Numbered from the stretch's first letter, positions 7,594-15,147 are shown. The stretch is 64,000 bases of DNA from Pedobacter aquatilis (GCF_030409415.1 NZ_JAUFPW010000033.1:160049-224048); one strand, 5' to 3'. Notes: generated by a model not told the origin, from the letters alone. Numbers and translations: made by a program.

Positions 7594-8215
7594 AAGATAT
7601 GCTTTGGTGGTTTGGTTGATGTGCCTTTGCGGGCTGGGCGCTACTGCCCAGTCCAATGAGGCAAAGCAGTTGATGCTGAACGTGGAAAAGCTATCCAGTC
7701 TGAAAAACATCCTTTCGGACATGAAAAAAGGATATACTGTGCTATCGCAAGGCTATTCCAAGGTGGCGGCAATTGCCTCGGGCAATTTTTCGCTGCACGA
7801 GGTATTCCTGGACGGGCTGATGGTGGTCTCGCCAGAAGTGAAAAAGTACAGGCGGGTGGCGGATATTATTTCAGCTCAGCGAGCAATCGTTTTGGAATAT
7901 AAAGCGGCGCTTGGTGCCTTTCGGGGAGCAGACGTATTCAATGCCGGGGAACTGGATTACCTGGGCAGTGTGTATGCTTCGCTCTTTGATGCCTCGCTAC
8001 AGAATTTGGAGGATCTGGCGATGGTGATCACTTCTTCTAAACTTCGTATGAGCGATGAGGAAAGGCTAAAGGCGATTGATAGGATTTTTCTGGATACTGC
8101 GGACAAGCTGGAGTTTTTGAGGGATTTCAATCGGGGTGCGCTTGTGCTGTTTCGCCAGAAGCAGAAAGAGCAGCGCGAAATTGCACAGCTCAAAAGTTAT
8201 TACAATAACAATTAG
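7580..8215 (+). CDS. Third TraI-like periplasmic transfer protein
   Basis: The 211-residue protein has a signal peptide ending near GLGATAQ and then a helical body with GYSKVAAIASGNFSLHEVFL, EYKAALGAFRG and a C-terminal LRMSDEERLKAID plus FLRDFNRGALVLFRQKQKEQ. The last section aligns with the C-terminal part of traI, and the first with the preceding gene. It overlaps that gene by 14 bases. The three genes therefore form a tandem family. A role as a periplasmic component of the transfer channel is inferred. Confidence 0.74.
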   Translation: MKKIRRYALVVWLMCLCGLGATAQSNEAKQLMLNVEKLSSLKNILSDMKKGYTVLSQGYSKVAAIASGNFSLHEVFLDGLMVVSPEVKKYRRVADIISAQRAIVLEYKAALGAFRGADVFNAGELDYLGSVYASLFDASLQNLEDLAMVITSSKLRMSDEERLKAIDRIFLDTADKLEFLRDFNRGALVLFRQKQKEQREIAQLKSYYNNN

Positions 8216-8220
8216 ATTTT

Positions 8221-9429
8221 ATGAAAAACAGGATTTTTTACCTGGGGCTTTGCTTCATTGTGGCTATGCTTTTGCCAGGCGCCAGCCATGCCCAAGGGAT
8301 TTCGGATTCGCTGAACGGGATGCAGGCGGTGCTGGAAAAGGTCTATCAGGATATGATTCCTTTAAGTTCGAGGCTGATTGACGTGTCGAGGGGACTGGCG
8401 GGTTTTGGGGCGCTGTGGTACATCGGATCAAGGGTATGGCGGCAGATTGCCGTAGCTGAAGCAATCGATTTTTATCCGCTGCTGCGCCCCTTTGCCCTTG
8501 GGATGGCTATTGTGATGTTCCCGGCGGTCATGTCGCTTTTTAACGGGGTATTGCAGCCTACGGTTTGGGCAACCGGAGAAATGGTGAAGGATAGTAACAA
8601 GGCGATTTTGGTGCTGCTGGCGCAGAAAGAAGCCGCGTTGAAGAAAACGAAGAAATGGCAGCTGTATGTGGGTGAGGATGGGAACGGGGATCGCGAGCGA
8701 TGGTACAAGTATACCCATCCTGATGATCCGGACGGCTCGGGTGAGGGAATGCTGGAATCGGTGAGTAATGATATGAGTTTTTTTATGGAAAAGCAGGGCT
8801 ACAATTTCCGCAACTCCATCAAGCAATGGATGGCAGAAGTGCTCGAGGTGCTATATGCAGCGGCGGCGCTGTGCATCAATGTGGTGCGTACTTTTATCCT
8901 TATCGTGCTGACTATTCTGGGACCATTAGTGATGGGCTTTACGGTGTTTGATGGATTTCAGCAGAGTCTGACCGTCTGGATTGCAAGGTATGTGAACATT
9001 TTCATGTGGCTGCCGATTGCCAATATCCTTGGGAGCATTCTGGGAAAGATTCAGGAGAATATGCTCAAACTGGACATCTCCCAGATTGGCCAGGAGGGAG
9101 AAACTTTTTTTTCTTCCAGTGATGTTGCTTATCTGATTTTTATGGTGATTGGAATAGTGGCTTATTTCTGCGTGCCGACCGTGGCGAACTACATCGTGCA
9201 TGCCGGAGGCGGGAATACGATTCTACAGAAAACCAATATGATCGTGTCAAGTTCGTCCAGGATGGTGAGCTCGGCAGGATCAGCTGGCATGGGCATGGCG
9301 GCGGATGCGCTTGGAAATGCGCCCAGACTGATGAGCCAGGGGTATGCCGGGGCTTCGCAGGGCGATTATTTTCCGGAGGGTAAGTCTGGTGGCAATTCCC
9401 ATCAGCATGATAAGTTAAGCGGCAAGTGA
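8221..9429 (+). CDS. traJ: TraJ family conjugative transfer protein (VirB6-like)
   Basis: The 402-residue polytopic membrane protein begins with a signal peptide ending near GASHAQG and the family segment SLNGMQAVLEKVYQDMIPLS. Five or more hydrophobic helices follow, including LCINVVRTFILIVLTILGPL and VAYLIFMVIGIVAYFCVPTV, then a Gly/Ser-rich soluble tail. This is the layout of Bacteroidota TraJ, which spans the inner membrane and corresponds to VirB6. It directly follows the TraI-like cluster with a 5-base gap and precedes a 168-base spacer made of a tandem repeat. Confidence 0.9.
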   Translation: MKNRIFYLGLCFIVAMLLPGASHAQGISDSLNGMQAVLEKVYQDMIPLSSRLIDVSRGLAGFGALWYIGSRVWRQIAVAEAIDFYPLLRPFALGMAIVMFPAVMSLFNGVLQPTVWATGEMVKDSNKAILVLLAQKEAALKKTKKWQLYVGEDGNGDRERWYKYTHPDDPDGSGEGMLESVSNDMSFFMEKQGYNFRNSIKQWMAEVLEVLYAAAALCINVVRTFILIVLTILGPLVMGFTVFDGFQQSLTVWIARYVNIFMWLPIANILGSILGKIQENMLKLDISQIGQEGETFFSSSDVAYLIFMVIGIVAYFCVPTVANYIVHAGGGNTILQKTNMIVSSSSRMVSSAGSAGMGMAADALGNAPRLMSQGYAGASQGDYFPEGKSGGNSHQHDKLSGK

Positions 9430-9441
9430 CGATTGATTTTG

Positions 9442-9591
9442 GGCTTTGCTGAAGGCTGAGCTTCCTGCCCCGCCCCAAATTAAGACAATGGAAAACTGAT
9501 TTTAATATGGGAAAAGGCTTATGGCTGTGCTGAAAGCTGCGCTTCCTGTTCAGCCCTAGATTAAAACAATAAAAAATTCATTTTAAGATTT
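9442..9591 (+). repeat. 81-bp imperfect tandem duplication between traJ and traK
   Basis: Two units (9442-9510 and 9523-9591) align at a constant offset of 81 bases. Shared blocks are GCTGAA, GCTTCCTG, GCCC and ATTTTAA. Each unit contains the element's interspersed repeat. The array fills almost the whole gap between traJ and traK, so it must be part of the operon message. Confidence 0.65.
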
Positions 9592-9597
9592 GAGCTC

Positions 9598-10209
9598 ATG
9601 TTTACACAATTTAGAAATATAGATACCGCCTTCTCGCACATCAAAAGGTTCAGCCTCTTTCTGATCCTTGCATGTGTGCTGTTGTCGGGCTTTGCGATAT
9701 GGAAGAGCTTTCAGGCGGTCAGCGAAATTACCGGTAAGGTCTATATCCTGGCTAATGGTAAGGCCCTGGAGGCTTTTTCGGCTGAAAGGAAGGACAATGT
9801 AGCGGTGGAAATTCGCGACCATGTGAAGATGTTCCATTATTGGTTCTTTACGTTAGACCCGGATGAAAAGGTGATCGCCTCAAACATCGGAAAGGCTTTG
9901 TACCTGGCCGATGGTTCGGCAAAGAAAGAATATGACAATTTAAAGGAAAAGGGATATTTCACCAATCTGATTTCGGCGAACATTTCTCAAGATATTACCA
10001 TCGATTCGGTGCTACTGGATATGGCCCAGGAACCTTTTCATTTCAGGTGTTTTTCCACGCAGCAACTGATCCGCTCGAGCTCTAGGGTTTCAAGGAAACT
10101 GGTGACGCAAGGTGATTTGCGAAACGTGTCGCGGTCGGACAATAACCCGCATGGGTTTCTGATCGAAAGGTGGGAGACGGTACTAAATCAGGATATCATA
10201 AAGCCTTAG
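9598..10209 (+). CDS. traK: TraK family conjugative transfer protein (VirB8-like)
   Basis: The 203-residue protein has a short cytoplasmic N-terminus (MFTQFRNIDTAFSHIKRFSL), one membrane helix at about residues 18-38 and a periplasmic domain. The segments VRDHVKMFHYWFFTLDPDE-like (here EIRDHVKMFHYWFFTLDPDE) and HGFLIERWETV are typical of Bacteroidota TraK. Length matches the family (about 205). TraK is the VirB8-like assembly factor joining inner- and outer-membrane parts of the channel. It ends 3 bases before the next gene. Confidence 0.93.
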   Translation: MFTQFRNIDTAFSHIKRFSLFLILACVLLSGFAIWKSFQAVSEITGKVYILANGKALEAFSAERKDNVAVEIRDHVKMFHYWFFTLDPDEKVIASNIGKALYLADGSAKKEYDNLKEKGYFTNLISANISQDITIDSVLLDMAQEPFHFRCFSTQQLIRSSSRVSRKLVTQGDLRNVSRSDNNPHGFLIERWETVLNQDIIKP

Positions 10210-10212
10210 GTT

Positions 10213-10458
10213 ATGGGATGGTTAAGGAAAAGAGCAAGTAAAACAAAGCCTTTGGCGCAGCATCAGGACAAAATTGCTGGCAGCATAGCGCATAAGATAT
10301 TGGCGTTGCAAAAGCGCACAGCAGCGAAGCTGAATGGCAAGGCCCAAAAAATAGGAAAAACGAACGTCATTTGTTTATTAGGGGCGACGCTCATCGGTTT
10401 TGCTGGCTACCTGGTCTATATTATCATTAACGCAATATTTTATCGGTCTAATTTTTAA
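10213..10458 (+). CDS. TraL-like small membrane protein
   Basis: The 81-residue protein is strongly basic for about 50 residues and then has a single membrane helix (VICLLGATLIGFAGYLVYII) near the C-terminus. It sits between traK and traM, exactly where the small TraL protein is encoded in Bacteroidota elements. The similarity is of position and architecture rather than clear motif, so the TraL name is tentative. The gaps to its neighbours are 3 and 18 bases. Confidence 0.68.
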   Translation: MGWLRKRASKTKPLAQHQDKIAGSIAHKILALQKRTAAKLNGKAQKIGKTNVICLLGATLIGFAGYLVYIIINAIFYRSNF

Positions 10459-10476
10459 CAATTCAAATCAGATTTT

Positions 10477-11529
10477 ATGAAAACAAAAACAAAAACAAGG
10501 GACAAGAGGAAAATCCTCTTGGTATTGCCGCTACTGGTCATGCCATTTCTGGCGCTGGCATTTTATGCGGGCGGTGGAGGAAGGGCTTCGTTTAGGGGTG
10601 CGGTAGCATCCAAGGGCATTAATACCGCGCTGCCTGATGCGAACTTCAAACCGGAGGGGCCACTGGACAAAATGGGGTTGTATGCAAAGGGCGAAAAGGA
10701 TAGTTCCTGGTCAGGTGGGATTTCCGGTTTGACCGAGAAAATGGGCTTCGGGGGAAGGATGGAGGATGAGAAGACAGCTGAGATTAATTTGAAGCTGGAG
10801 GCATTGAATAAGGAAATCAATGCTGCACCTACTGATATTGGCGGCAGCAAAGGCTCAGCGGCCAGCACCGCTTCAAAAAATGGAAGAGATGATATTTCTG
10901 CAGACGTGGACCGGCTGGAGCTGCTGATGAAATCCATGAAAGCGGATAAGGGAGGTGATCCGGAAATGGAGCAGATGAATTCGATGCTGGAGAAATTGCT
11001 GGATATCCAGAATCCTGCCCGCGTCCAGCAAAAGTTGGTTTCAAAAATTTATGGGGATGGGGCAGAGCGGGAATTTTTGGCGGTGCCGGCAGAGATAGCG
11101 GATGGTGGAAAGGTGGTGCAGGGATCAACAGTTAAGCTTCGATTATTGGATTCAGTTGTGCTGAAGAACATAGTGGTGCCTAAGGGACATCTGGTTTTTG
11201 GGCTGTGCAGGCTGGTGAACCAGCGCTTGCTGTTGGACATCAAGAGCATCAGGTTGAGGGAACTAATCATTCCGGTGGAACTAACGATGTACTCGATGGA
11301 TGGCATGCCGGGCCTTGAGGCAAGGGATGCGGTGTTTGGTGATGTAGCATCGGGCGGTGCGGTGGATGCAGTAGGCGGAATCTCGGTTTATGGGATGGAT
11401 GGCGTGGCAGGGCAGGTAGCGGGTGCGGGACTGGATGCAGCGAAAAGTCTTTTTTCCAGGAAAGTGCGTGTGGTGAGGGTGAAGCTGAAATCTGGGGAAA
11501 AAGTTTTGCTTCGAAACAATCGACCCTAG
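10477..11529 (+). CDS. traM: TraM family conjugative transfer protein (VirB10-like)
   Basis: The 350-residue protein has a basic start, a membrane helix (ILLVLPLLVMPFLALAFYAG), a low-complexity periplasmic linker and a C-terminal domain with AVPAEIADGGKVVQGSTVKL, IVVPKGHLVFGLCRL and NQRLLLDIKSIRL. These are hallmarks of Bacteroidota TraM, which bridges to the outer-membrane part of the channel. The C-terminus (VKLKSGEKVLLRNN) looks complete. A degenerate interspersed repeat encodes KGSAASTASKNG in the linker. The partner TraN, which normally follows, is absent. Confidence 0.92.
   Translation: MKTKTKTRDKRKILLVLPLLVMPFLALAFYAGGGGRASFRGAVASKGINTALPDANFKPEGPLDKMGLYAKGEKDSSWSGGISGLTEKMGFGGRMEDEKTAEINLKLEALNKEINAAPTDIGGSKGSAASTASKNGRDDISADVDRLELLMKSMKADKGGDPEMEQMNSMLEKLLDIQNPARVQQKLVSKIYGDGAEREFLAVPAEIADGGKVVQGSTVKLRLLDSVVLKNIVVPKGHLVFGLCRLVNQRLLLDIKSIRLRELIIPVELTMYSMDGMPGLEARDAVFGDVASGGAVDAVGGISVYGMDGVAGQVAGAGLDAAKSLFSRKVRVVRVKLKSGEKVLLRNNRP
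10843..10885 (+). repeat. Interspersed repeat, copy in traM (weak)
   Basis: GCAAAGGCTCAGCGGCCAGC resembles copy 3 and is read in the same frame (KGSAAS against KGSALS). It is the most diverged copy and could be chance. Confidence 0.3.
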
Positions 11530-11735
11530 TGTCTGAACTAAAGCCAAGGTAGTAATGGCTGATTGATGGGAAGTGTAAGACTATCTGGTGCCAATGAACG
11601 ATGGGGAATTTTGGGAAAGTTAAGGGTATTTTTTTCGTTGTCGAGAAAAGCAAAAGTGGTATATACTTAATAGGATTAATGGAAGCGGGGACAATCAAAC
11701 CTGAGCGATCGGGAATCTGGCCCCATTAAAAAAAA
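11530..11735. other. Gap where traN would be expected
   Basis: About 200 bases without a gene separate traM from the next gene. No remnant of traN or traO was recognised in it. The transfer operon appears to have been cut here. Confidence 0.5.
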
Positions 11736-12737
11736 ATGATTATGGATGCAAAGAATTTAGAAAACCTTAAGGCCGAGATGACTAAGCTCGGCTTTACTGA
11801 CGATTTGATTGGCCAGATGGAGGCCAAAATGGCGGCGAATGAGCCGCGCTTTATTTTGTATGATGAAGTGCAGTCCGAAAAGGGAAGAGTGGAGATGGCG
11901 CTGCACTTTAACCAGTCCAGGACCTCGGAATATTATTATTTCAACAAGTTTGATCTGGTTAGGGAAACCCAGCCGCCACTGGCACCGGGCGAGAAGTATT
12001 TTGTTTCTGCTCAGCGCCAGGGTGAGGAGGTGGTGCTGAAGGAATTTGAGATGCCTAGCCTGGCGGTTAAGGAATTCAATACCCGTATGGAAGCATCAAA
12101 GGATATACGCGGGGCGGCGCAGTTGTATGTAGGGGTTAGTTTGCAGGATTCCAGGGAACTGGCGACGATGGGCGACGGGAAATTGATCAACATTGATAAA
12201 GAATTTTATAAGACGCTGAAGAACCCTTCGCCAGGGCAGACCTTTTACGTGGAGCAGGGAACCGGGTTTTCCCTTTCGCAAGGCCTTAACCTGCTTGCGG
12301 GCCGTTCGGTCTACAGGGAGGACATGCTCAATGTGCAGAAGAACGAATATACTGCATGGGCGAAACTGGACTTTGATGGACCCAGGGATAAGAGTGGGAA
12401 TTTTCCGATGAAAACTTTCAGTGAAGGCTATGGTTATGATCTCTCAGCGGTGCTGGACAGGTTTAATTTCAGGGAGCTGGCAACTTTGGATAAACGTGCC
12501 GATGTGGAGACAGCGCTCAGGAACGGGGACAGGGCGGTGGTCACTGTAAATATTGCCGGGAAAAAAGAGGCGATACTGGCTGAGGCGGTTCCGGAATTCA
12601 AGCAGGTCAACCTGTATTCACTGGAGGGTAGATCGATAAAAAGAGAGCAGTACCTTAAGCCTGAGCAGGTAGCCGAGGTATCTGCCGGTAAGGAAAAGAC
12701 CAATAAAAAAGAGCAGGAGCAGGGTTTGGGCGTTTAA
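11736..12737 (+). CDS. DUF3945-like mobile-element protein
   Basis: The 333-residue soluble protein has no signal peptide or membrane segment. It is highly charged, with an N-terminal helical part (LKAEMTKLGFTDDLIGQMEAKM), beta-rich central repeats and a C-terminal piece NLYSLEGRSIKREQYLKPEQ resembling the DUF3945 domains of Bacteroidota mobile-element proteins. A Lys/Glu-rich tail closes it. Related proteins are commonly encoded beside topoisomerase or relaxase genes of conjugative elements, but a function is not known to me. ATG 11736 is used; ATG 11742 is also possible. Confidence 0.62.
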   Translation: MIMDAKNLENLKAEMTKLGFTDDLIGQMEAKMAANEPRFILYDEVQSEKGRVEMALHFNQSRTSEYYYFNKFDLVRETQPPLAPGEKYFVSAQRQGEEVVLKEFEMPSLAVKEFNTRMEASKDIRGAAQLYVGVSLQDSRELATMGDGKLINIDKEFYKTLKNPSPGQTFYVEQGTGFSLSQGLNLLAGRSVYREDMLNVQKNEYTAWAKLDFDGPRDKSGNFPMKTFSEGYGYDLSAVLDRFNFRELATLDKRADVETALRNGDRAVVTVNIAGKKEAILAEAVPEFKQVNLYSLEGRSIKREQYLKPEQVAEVSAGKEKTNKKEQEQGLGV

Positions 12738-12795
12738 GGTATTTTGATAAATTAGCGGGCAGATAAAGAGATTCAACCTATTAAATTTTAATGCA

Positions 12796-12972
12796 ATGGA
12801 AAATTTTGGAAAAGTAAAAGAGCTGATTGCCTCGGTTGAGGCTGATGTGGTGAAGTTTTATGAGAATGGGAACGCTGCTGCGGGAACGCGTGTTCGCAAA
12901 GGTATGCAGGAGCTGAAAAACCTAGCTCAAGCCATTAGAGCTGAGGTTACTGAAAAAAAGAACGCAAAATAA
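12796..12972 (+). CDS. Histone H1-like small protein
   Basis: This 58-residue gene encodes a basic helical protein with VKFYENGNAAAGTRVRKGMQ and ELKNLAQAIRAEVTEKKNAK. The pattern is that of the small histone H1-like (Hc1-type) proteins common in Bacteroidota genomes and mobile elements, which bind DNA without sequence specificity. The Lys/Ala-rich C-terminus supports this. A terminator follows 23 bases later. It may compact the element's DNA or act during transfer. Start ATG 12796 is chosen because the ATG at 12791 is in another frame. Confidence 0.82.
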   Translation: MENFGKVKELIASVEADVVKFYENGNAAAGTRVRKGMQELKNLAQAIRAEVTEKKNAK

Positions 12973-12995
12973 ATCTCAGTGTTTTGATAAATTGT

Positions 12996-13028
12996 AAAGC
13001 TTCCGGCCATTAGTCGGAAGCTTTTTTT
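12996..13028 (+). terminator. Rho-independent terminator
   Basis: AAAGCTTCCG at 12996-13005 pairs with CGGAAGCTTT at 13015-13024, with a 9-nt loop and a run of seven T. It ends the histone-like gene. Confidence 0.9.
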
Positions 13029-13418
13029 GTTTCTGCTGTTTTTTCGTTTGAAAAAAGAGTTGGGAGATGAAACATTTTCCGGTAAACGGAGTTTGTATTT
13101 CGAGAGCGTTAATTTAAATGAGCGGGAAAGGCCTTTGGTTTTTTCCGCTTTCTTTTTTGAAGCTTCAGCAGGTTATGATTTGATGTAGAGTAATTAGACG
13201 AATACCCAGGCAATATTTATCCTGAAATCCAGTTCAGCAGAGTCAGCCTAGGCCAGGTGCAGGTTTGTTTTAGATTAGATTTTGTCCTGACCGAGTAAAG
13301 AAACTATATCATTTTCTTGCTGGGATTATCTCGGGCGTTTTACGGGCTGTCCACTATATCTTTTGCGATGTTGGAAGGATGCCGCTGCCATCCCTAACGC
13401 AATTATTCTTAGTTTGTA
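13029..13418. other. Gene-free stretch with one terminator-like hairpin
   Basis: No gene is supported in this 390-base stretch. A hairpin with stem AGCGGGAAA (13121-13129) and TTTTCCGCT (13141-13149), followed by TTCTTTTTT, resembles a terminator on the + strand. No promoter box was recognised. Confidence 0.4.
13121..13158 (+). terminator. Possible terminator hairpin
   Basis: A nine-pair stem with one G-T pair, a loop of about 11 nt and a following T-rich tract. No gene ends close upstream, so it may be a backup terminator or a remnant. Confidence 0.45.
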
Positions 13419-13820
13419 TCAGAGTTCAGCCTGCTTGGGGTTCATCACTATCATGATCTTTCCATCTTCCAGTTCACGCCATCCGTGGTCATAGATGAAA
13501 TGATAGGTACCTGCGTTTGTGGTGAGGATGCTGGTGTAATACTTGAAGTTAAATTCCTTATCAACCAGATAAAACCTGCCTACTGAGGTTGGTCCGTTGT
13601 GCCGGGTGACTTCTGTTTTGAGGATCTTGTAATTACGTTTCAGGATGGCGTTGATCTGGGCGATGAAGAGCGGCTCGTACCAGCTGTCAATGCCCTTTCT
13701 TTTTCTGTTGCCTGCATTGCGGCAGTTATCGTTACAGTATTTCTTATCGCGCCTGCCAAAGAGTTCCTTTCCGCAGGTGAGGCATTCAAAGGGCGAGAAG
13801 TTTGGGTCAAATCCGCTCAT
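13419..13820 (-). CDS. Zinc-finger protein of the element
   Basis: The 133-residue protein has an N-terminal Cys4 zinc-binding motif, C-x2-C-x12-C-x3-C at Cys13, Cys16, Cys29 and Cys33, of the kind in treble-clef or zinc-ribbon DNA-binding proteins. A basic stretch NAGNRKRKG follows. The rest, including NAILKRNYKILKTEVTRHNG and FNFKYYTSILTTNAGTYHF, is not a recognised domain. It is the only gene besides the integrase on the minus strand of the element and is divergent from the PUR/RadC gene, with a palindrome between them. A regulatory role is possible but unproven. Confidence 0.75.
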   Translation of the reverse strand: MSGFDPNFSPFECLTCGKELFGRRDKKYCNDNCRNAGNRKRKGIDSWYEPLFIAQINAILKRNYKILKTEVTRHNGPTSVGRFYLVDKEFNFKYYTSILTTNAGTYHFIYDHGWRELEDGKIMIVMNPKQAEL

Positions 13821-13841
13821 GTCTGATAATCAGTATTATAT

Positions 13842-13865
13842 CCGTTTTAAAAACGTTTAAAACGG
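13842..13865. promoter_or_regulatory. Perfect palindrome between divergent genes
   Basis: CCGTTTTAAA at 13842-13851 is repeated inverted (TTTAAAACGG) at 13856-13865 with the 4-nt centre AACG. It lies 22 bases from the start of the zinc-finger gene and 72 bases before the PUR/RadC gene, so it is well placed to be an operator for both. No T-tract follows, which argues against a terminator. Confidence 0.55.
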
Positions 13866-13936
13866 TTAAATAGTTTTCGATACGGTTATTAGTTTGCTTC
13901 CTTGCCAATTTTGTGCTGTATTAAAACCATATTGTT

Positions 13937-14512
13937 ATGTTAGCAAACGTATTGATGAGTGAAAGCTTTTCGTCCTCAGAAAAGCGCCACTATTTTCTCG
14001 ATTTCAAGAAAACTGCAAAACAGAGTAAGTTCATACAAATCTCCCGTAGCGATCAGCAGCCTGACGGTTCTTACCAAAGGAGCTTTGTGATAGTTTTCGA
14101 AGAAGATTTCCATTTCCTGATCTCCGCGATGTCCTCGCTCTTCCACCACTCAGCATACCTTGATGAAAAAGGAAAGACCGCTAAGGATATACTTCAGGGG
14201 AAGATCTTGGAGCGGAACCGTGGCATTCCGAGCTGGGACCCATCTAAAAAACCGAGGGAAAAACTTTTTGAGCACGGGTTGGACGTACTCAGCGATAGCG
14301 AGCTGCTTGCTATACTGATTGGTTCGGGAAGCCCCGGAGAGGATGCGGTGGCACTTTCCTATAGGATGCTAAAGGGGTTTGGCGGACTTTCGGGTCTTAT
14401 CGGTAAGGACATTTCGGCCTTAAGCAGCTTTAACGGTATTGGGCCGGCTAAGGCGGCGACAATAATTGCTGTGATGGGTATCGCCGAGCGCCTTTTCCAA
14501 GAGAGGTCTTAA
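13937..14512 (+). CDS. PUR-domain protein fused to the N-terminal HhH domain of RadC
   Basis: This 191-residue protein combines two parts. Residues about 13-75 (KRHYFLDFKKTAKQSKFIQI, then DGSYQRSFVIVFEEDF) align with the PUR-type DUF3276 protein at 61433 in this window (KRTYFFDVKATRSGDYYLTV, then DGVFVKHKIFLYKEDF). Residues about 98-190 are the N-terminal domain of RadC/UPF0758: PSKKPREKLFEHGLDVLSDS, ELLAILIGSGSPG and a helix-hairpin-helix FNGIGPAKAA. The catalytic MPN/JAB half of RadC is absent, and the protein ends cleanly at TAA after AERLFQERS. PUR domains bind single-stranded nucleic acid, so a DNA-handling role fits the nearby SSB. The fused architecture is unusual. Confidence 0.8.
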   Translation: MLANVLMSESFSSSEKRHYFLDFKKTAKQSKFIQISRSDQQPDGSYQRSFVIVFEEDFHFLISAMSSLFHHSAYLDEKGKTAKDILQGKILERNRGIPSWDPSKKPREKLFEHGLDVLSDSELLAILIGSGSPGEDAVALSYRMLKGFGGLSGLIGKDISALSSFNGIGPAKAATIIAVMGIAERLFQERS

Positions 14513-14529
14513 ATTATTTTTTTCAATCG

Positions 14530-14673
14530 AAACGGAAAGAAAGGCTGCGAATATCGCGACCCCTGCTGGCTGCGCACGCATAATGGCCGGCGGTGCCGTC
14601 CACCCTTCGGGACTTATAGTGCTTCGTCCAGCTTAAAGGGTCACGGTTTTCATTGCTTTCTTTTTTTCCGTTT
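14530..14673 (+). other. Structured non-coding segment before ssb
   Basis: AAACGGAAAGAAAG at 14530-14543 pairs over about 110 bases with CTTTCTTTTTTTCCGTTT at 14656-14673, allowing a short bulge. Inside lie smaller hairpins (CCC-TTC-GGG, and GGAC with GTCC) in a GC-rich sequence unlike its surroundings. It sits between the PUR/RadC gene and ssb. It could be a small RNA, a leader or a single-strand origin. No coding frame is supported. Confidence 0.45.
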
Positions 14674-14749
14674 TTTCTTTTGAAAAAATTCTTTTGAACT
14701 GGCGGAAAGGGGAAGCAAGAGTTTAAAAGTTTTACTTAAAACCACGAAG

Positions 14750-15112
14750 ATGGAAATTATCACAGGAAGGCTGACCGCAGACGCGGAAGTCAGGGAGGTA
14801 TCAGAAAGTACCAAATTAGTAGGCTTTACAATAGCTGTAAACCACAGCTATATGAGCGGTGAGCAGCGTCGGGAGATCGCGAGATTTTTTGAATGCAGTT
14901 ATTGGAGAAATTCAGGGATCGCAGAATTTCTGAAAAAGGGCGATGTCGTGCAGGTGTTCGGGCACGTGGGCTGCAGGGCTTACGTGACCAAGGACGCCGA
15001 GGCAGCCGCGGCGCTCATCTTCCGGGTTTCAGAAATCAAGCTTTTTAGTTCTGGCGCAAAGCAACCGAAAATAGGGGAGCCTAGCAGTGAAACGGGTGAT
15101 CTATCATTTTAA
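14750..15112 (+). CDS. ssb: Single-stranded DNA-binding protein
   Basis: The 120-residue protein has an OB-fold of the SSB type: MEIITGRLTADAEVREV at the start, VGFTIAVNHSYMSG, ARFFECSYWRNSGIAEFLKK and KGDVVQVFGHVG. The C-terminal acidic tip ends GDLSF, close to the DD(L/I)PF tail that recruits partner proteins. It is shorter than chromosomal SSB and is of the type carried by mobile elements to protect single-stranded DNA during transfer. It is followed by the DUF932 gene after 35 bases. Confidence 0.9.
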   Translation: MEIITGRLTADAEVREVSESTKLVGFTIAVNHSYMSGEQRREIARFFECSYWRNSGIAEFLKKGDVVQVFGHVGCRAYVTKDAEAAAALIFRVSEIKLFSSGAKQPKIGEPSSETGDLSF

Positions 15113-15147
15113 TTAATCCCATTATTCAAGCACCAAATATTATAGTC

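Noticed and set aside
6379..9478. Several minus-strand open frames opposite the transfer genes
   Set aside because: They are antisense shadows caused by the G-rich codon use of the plus-strand genes.
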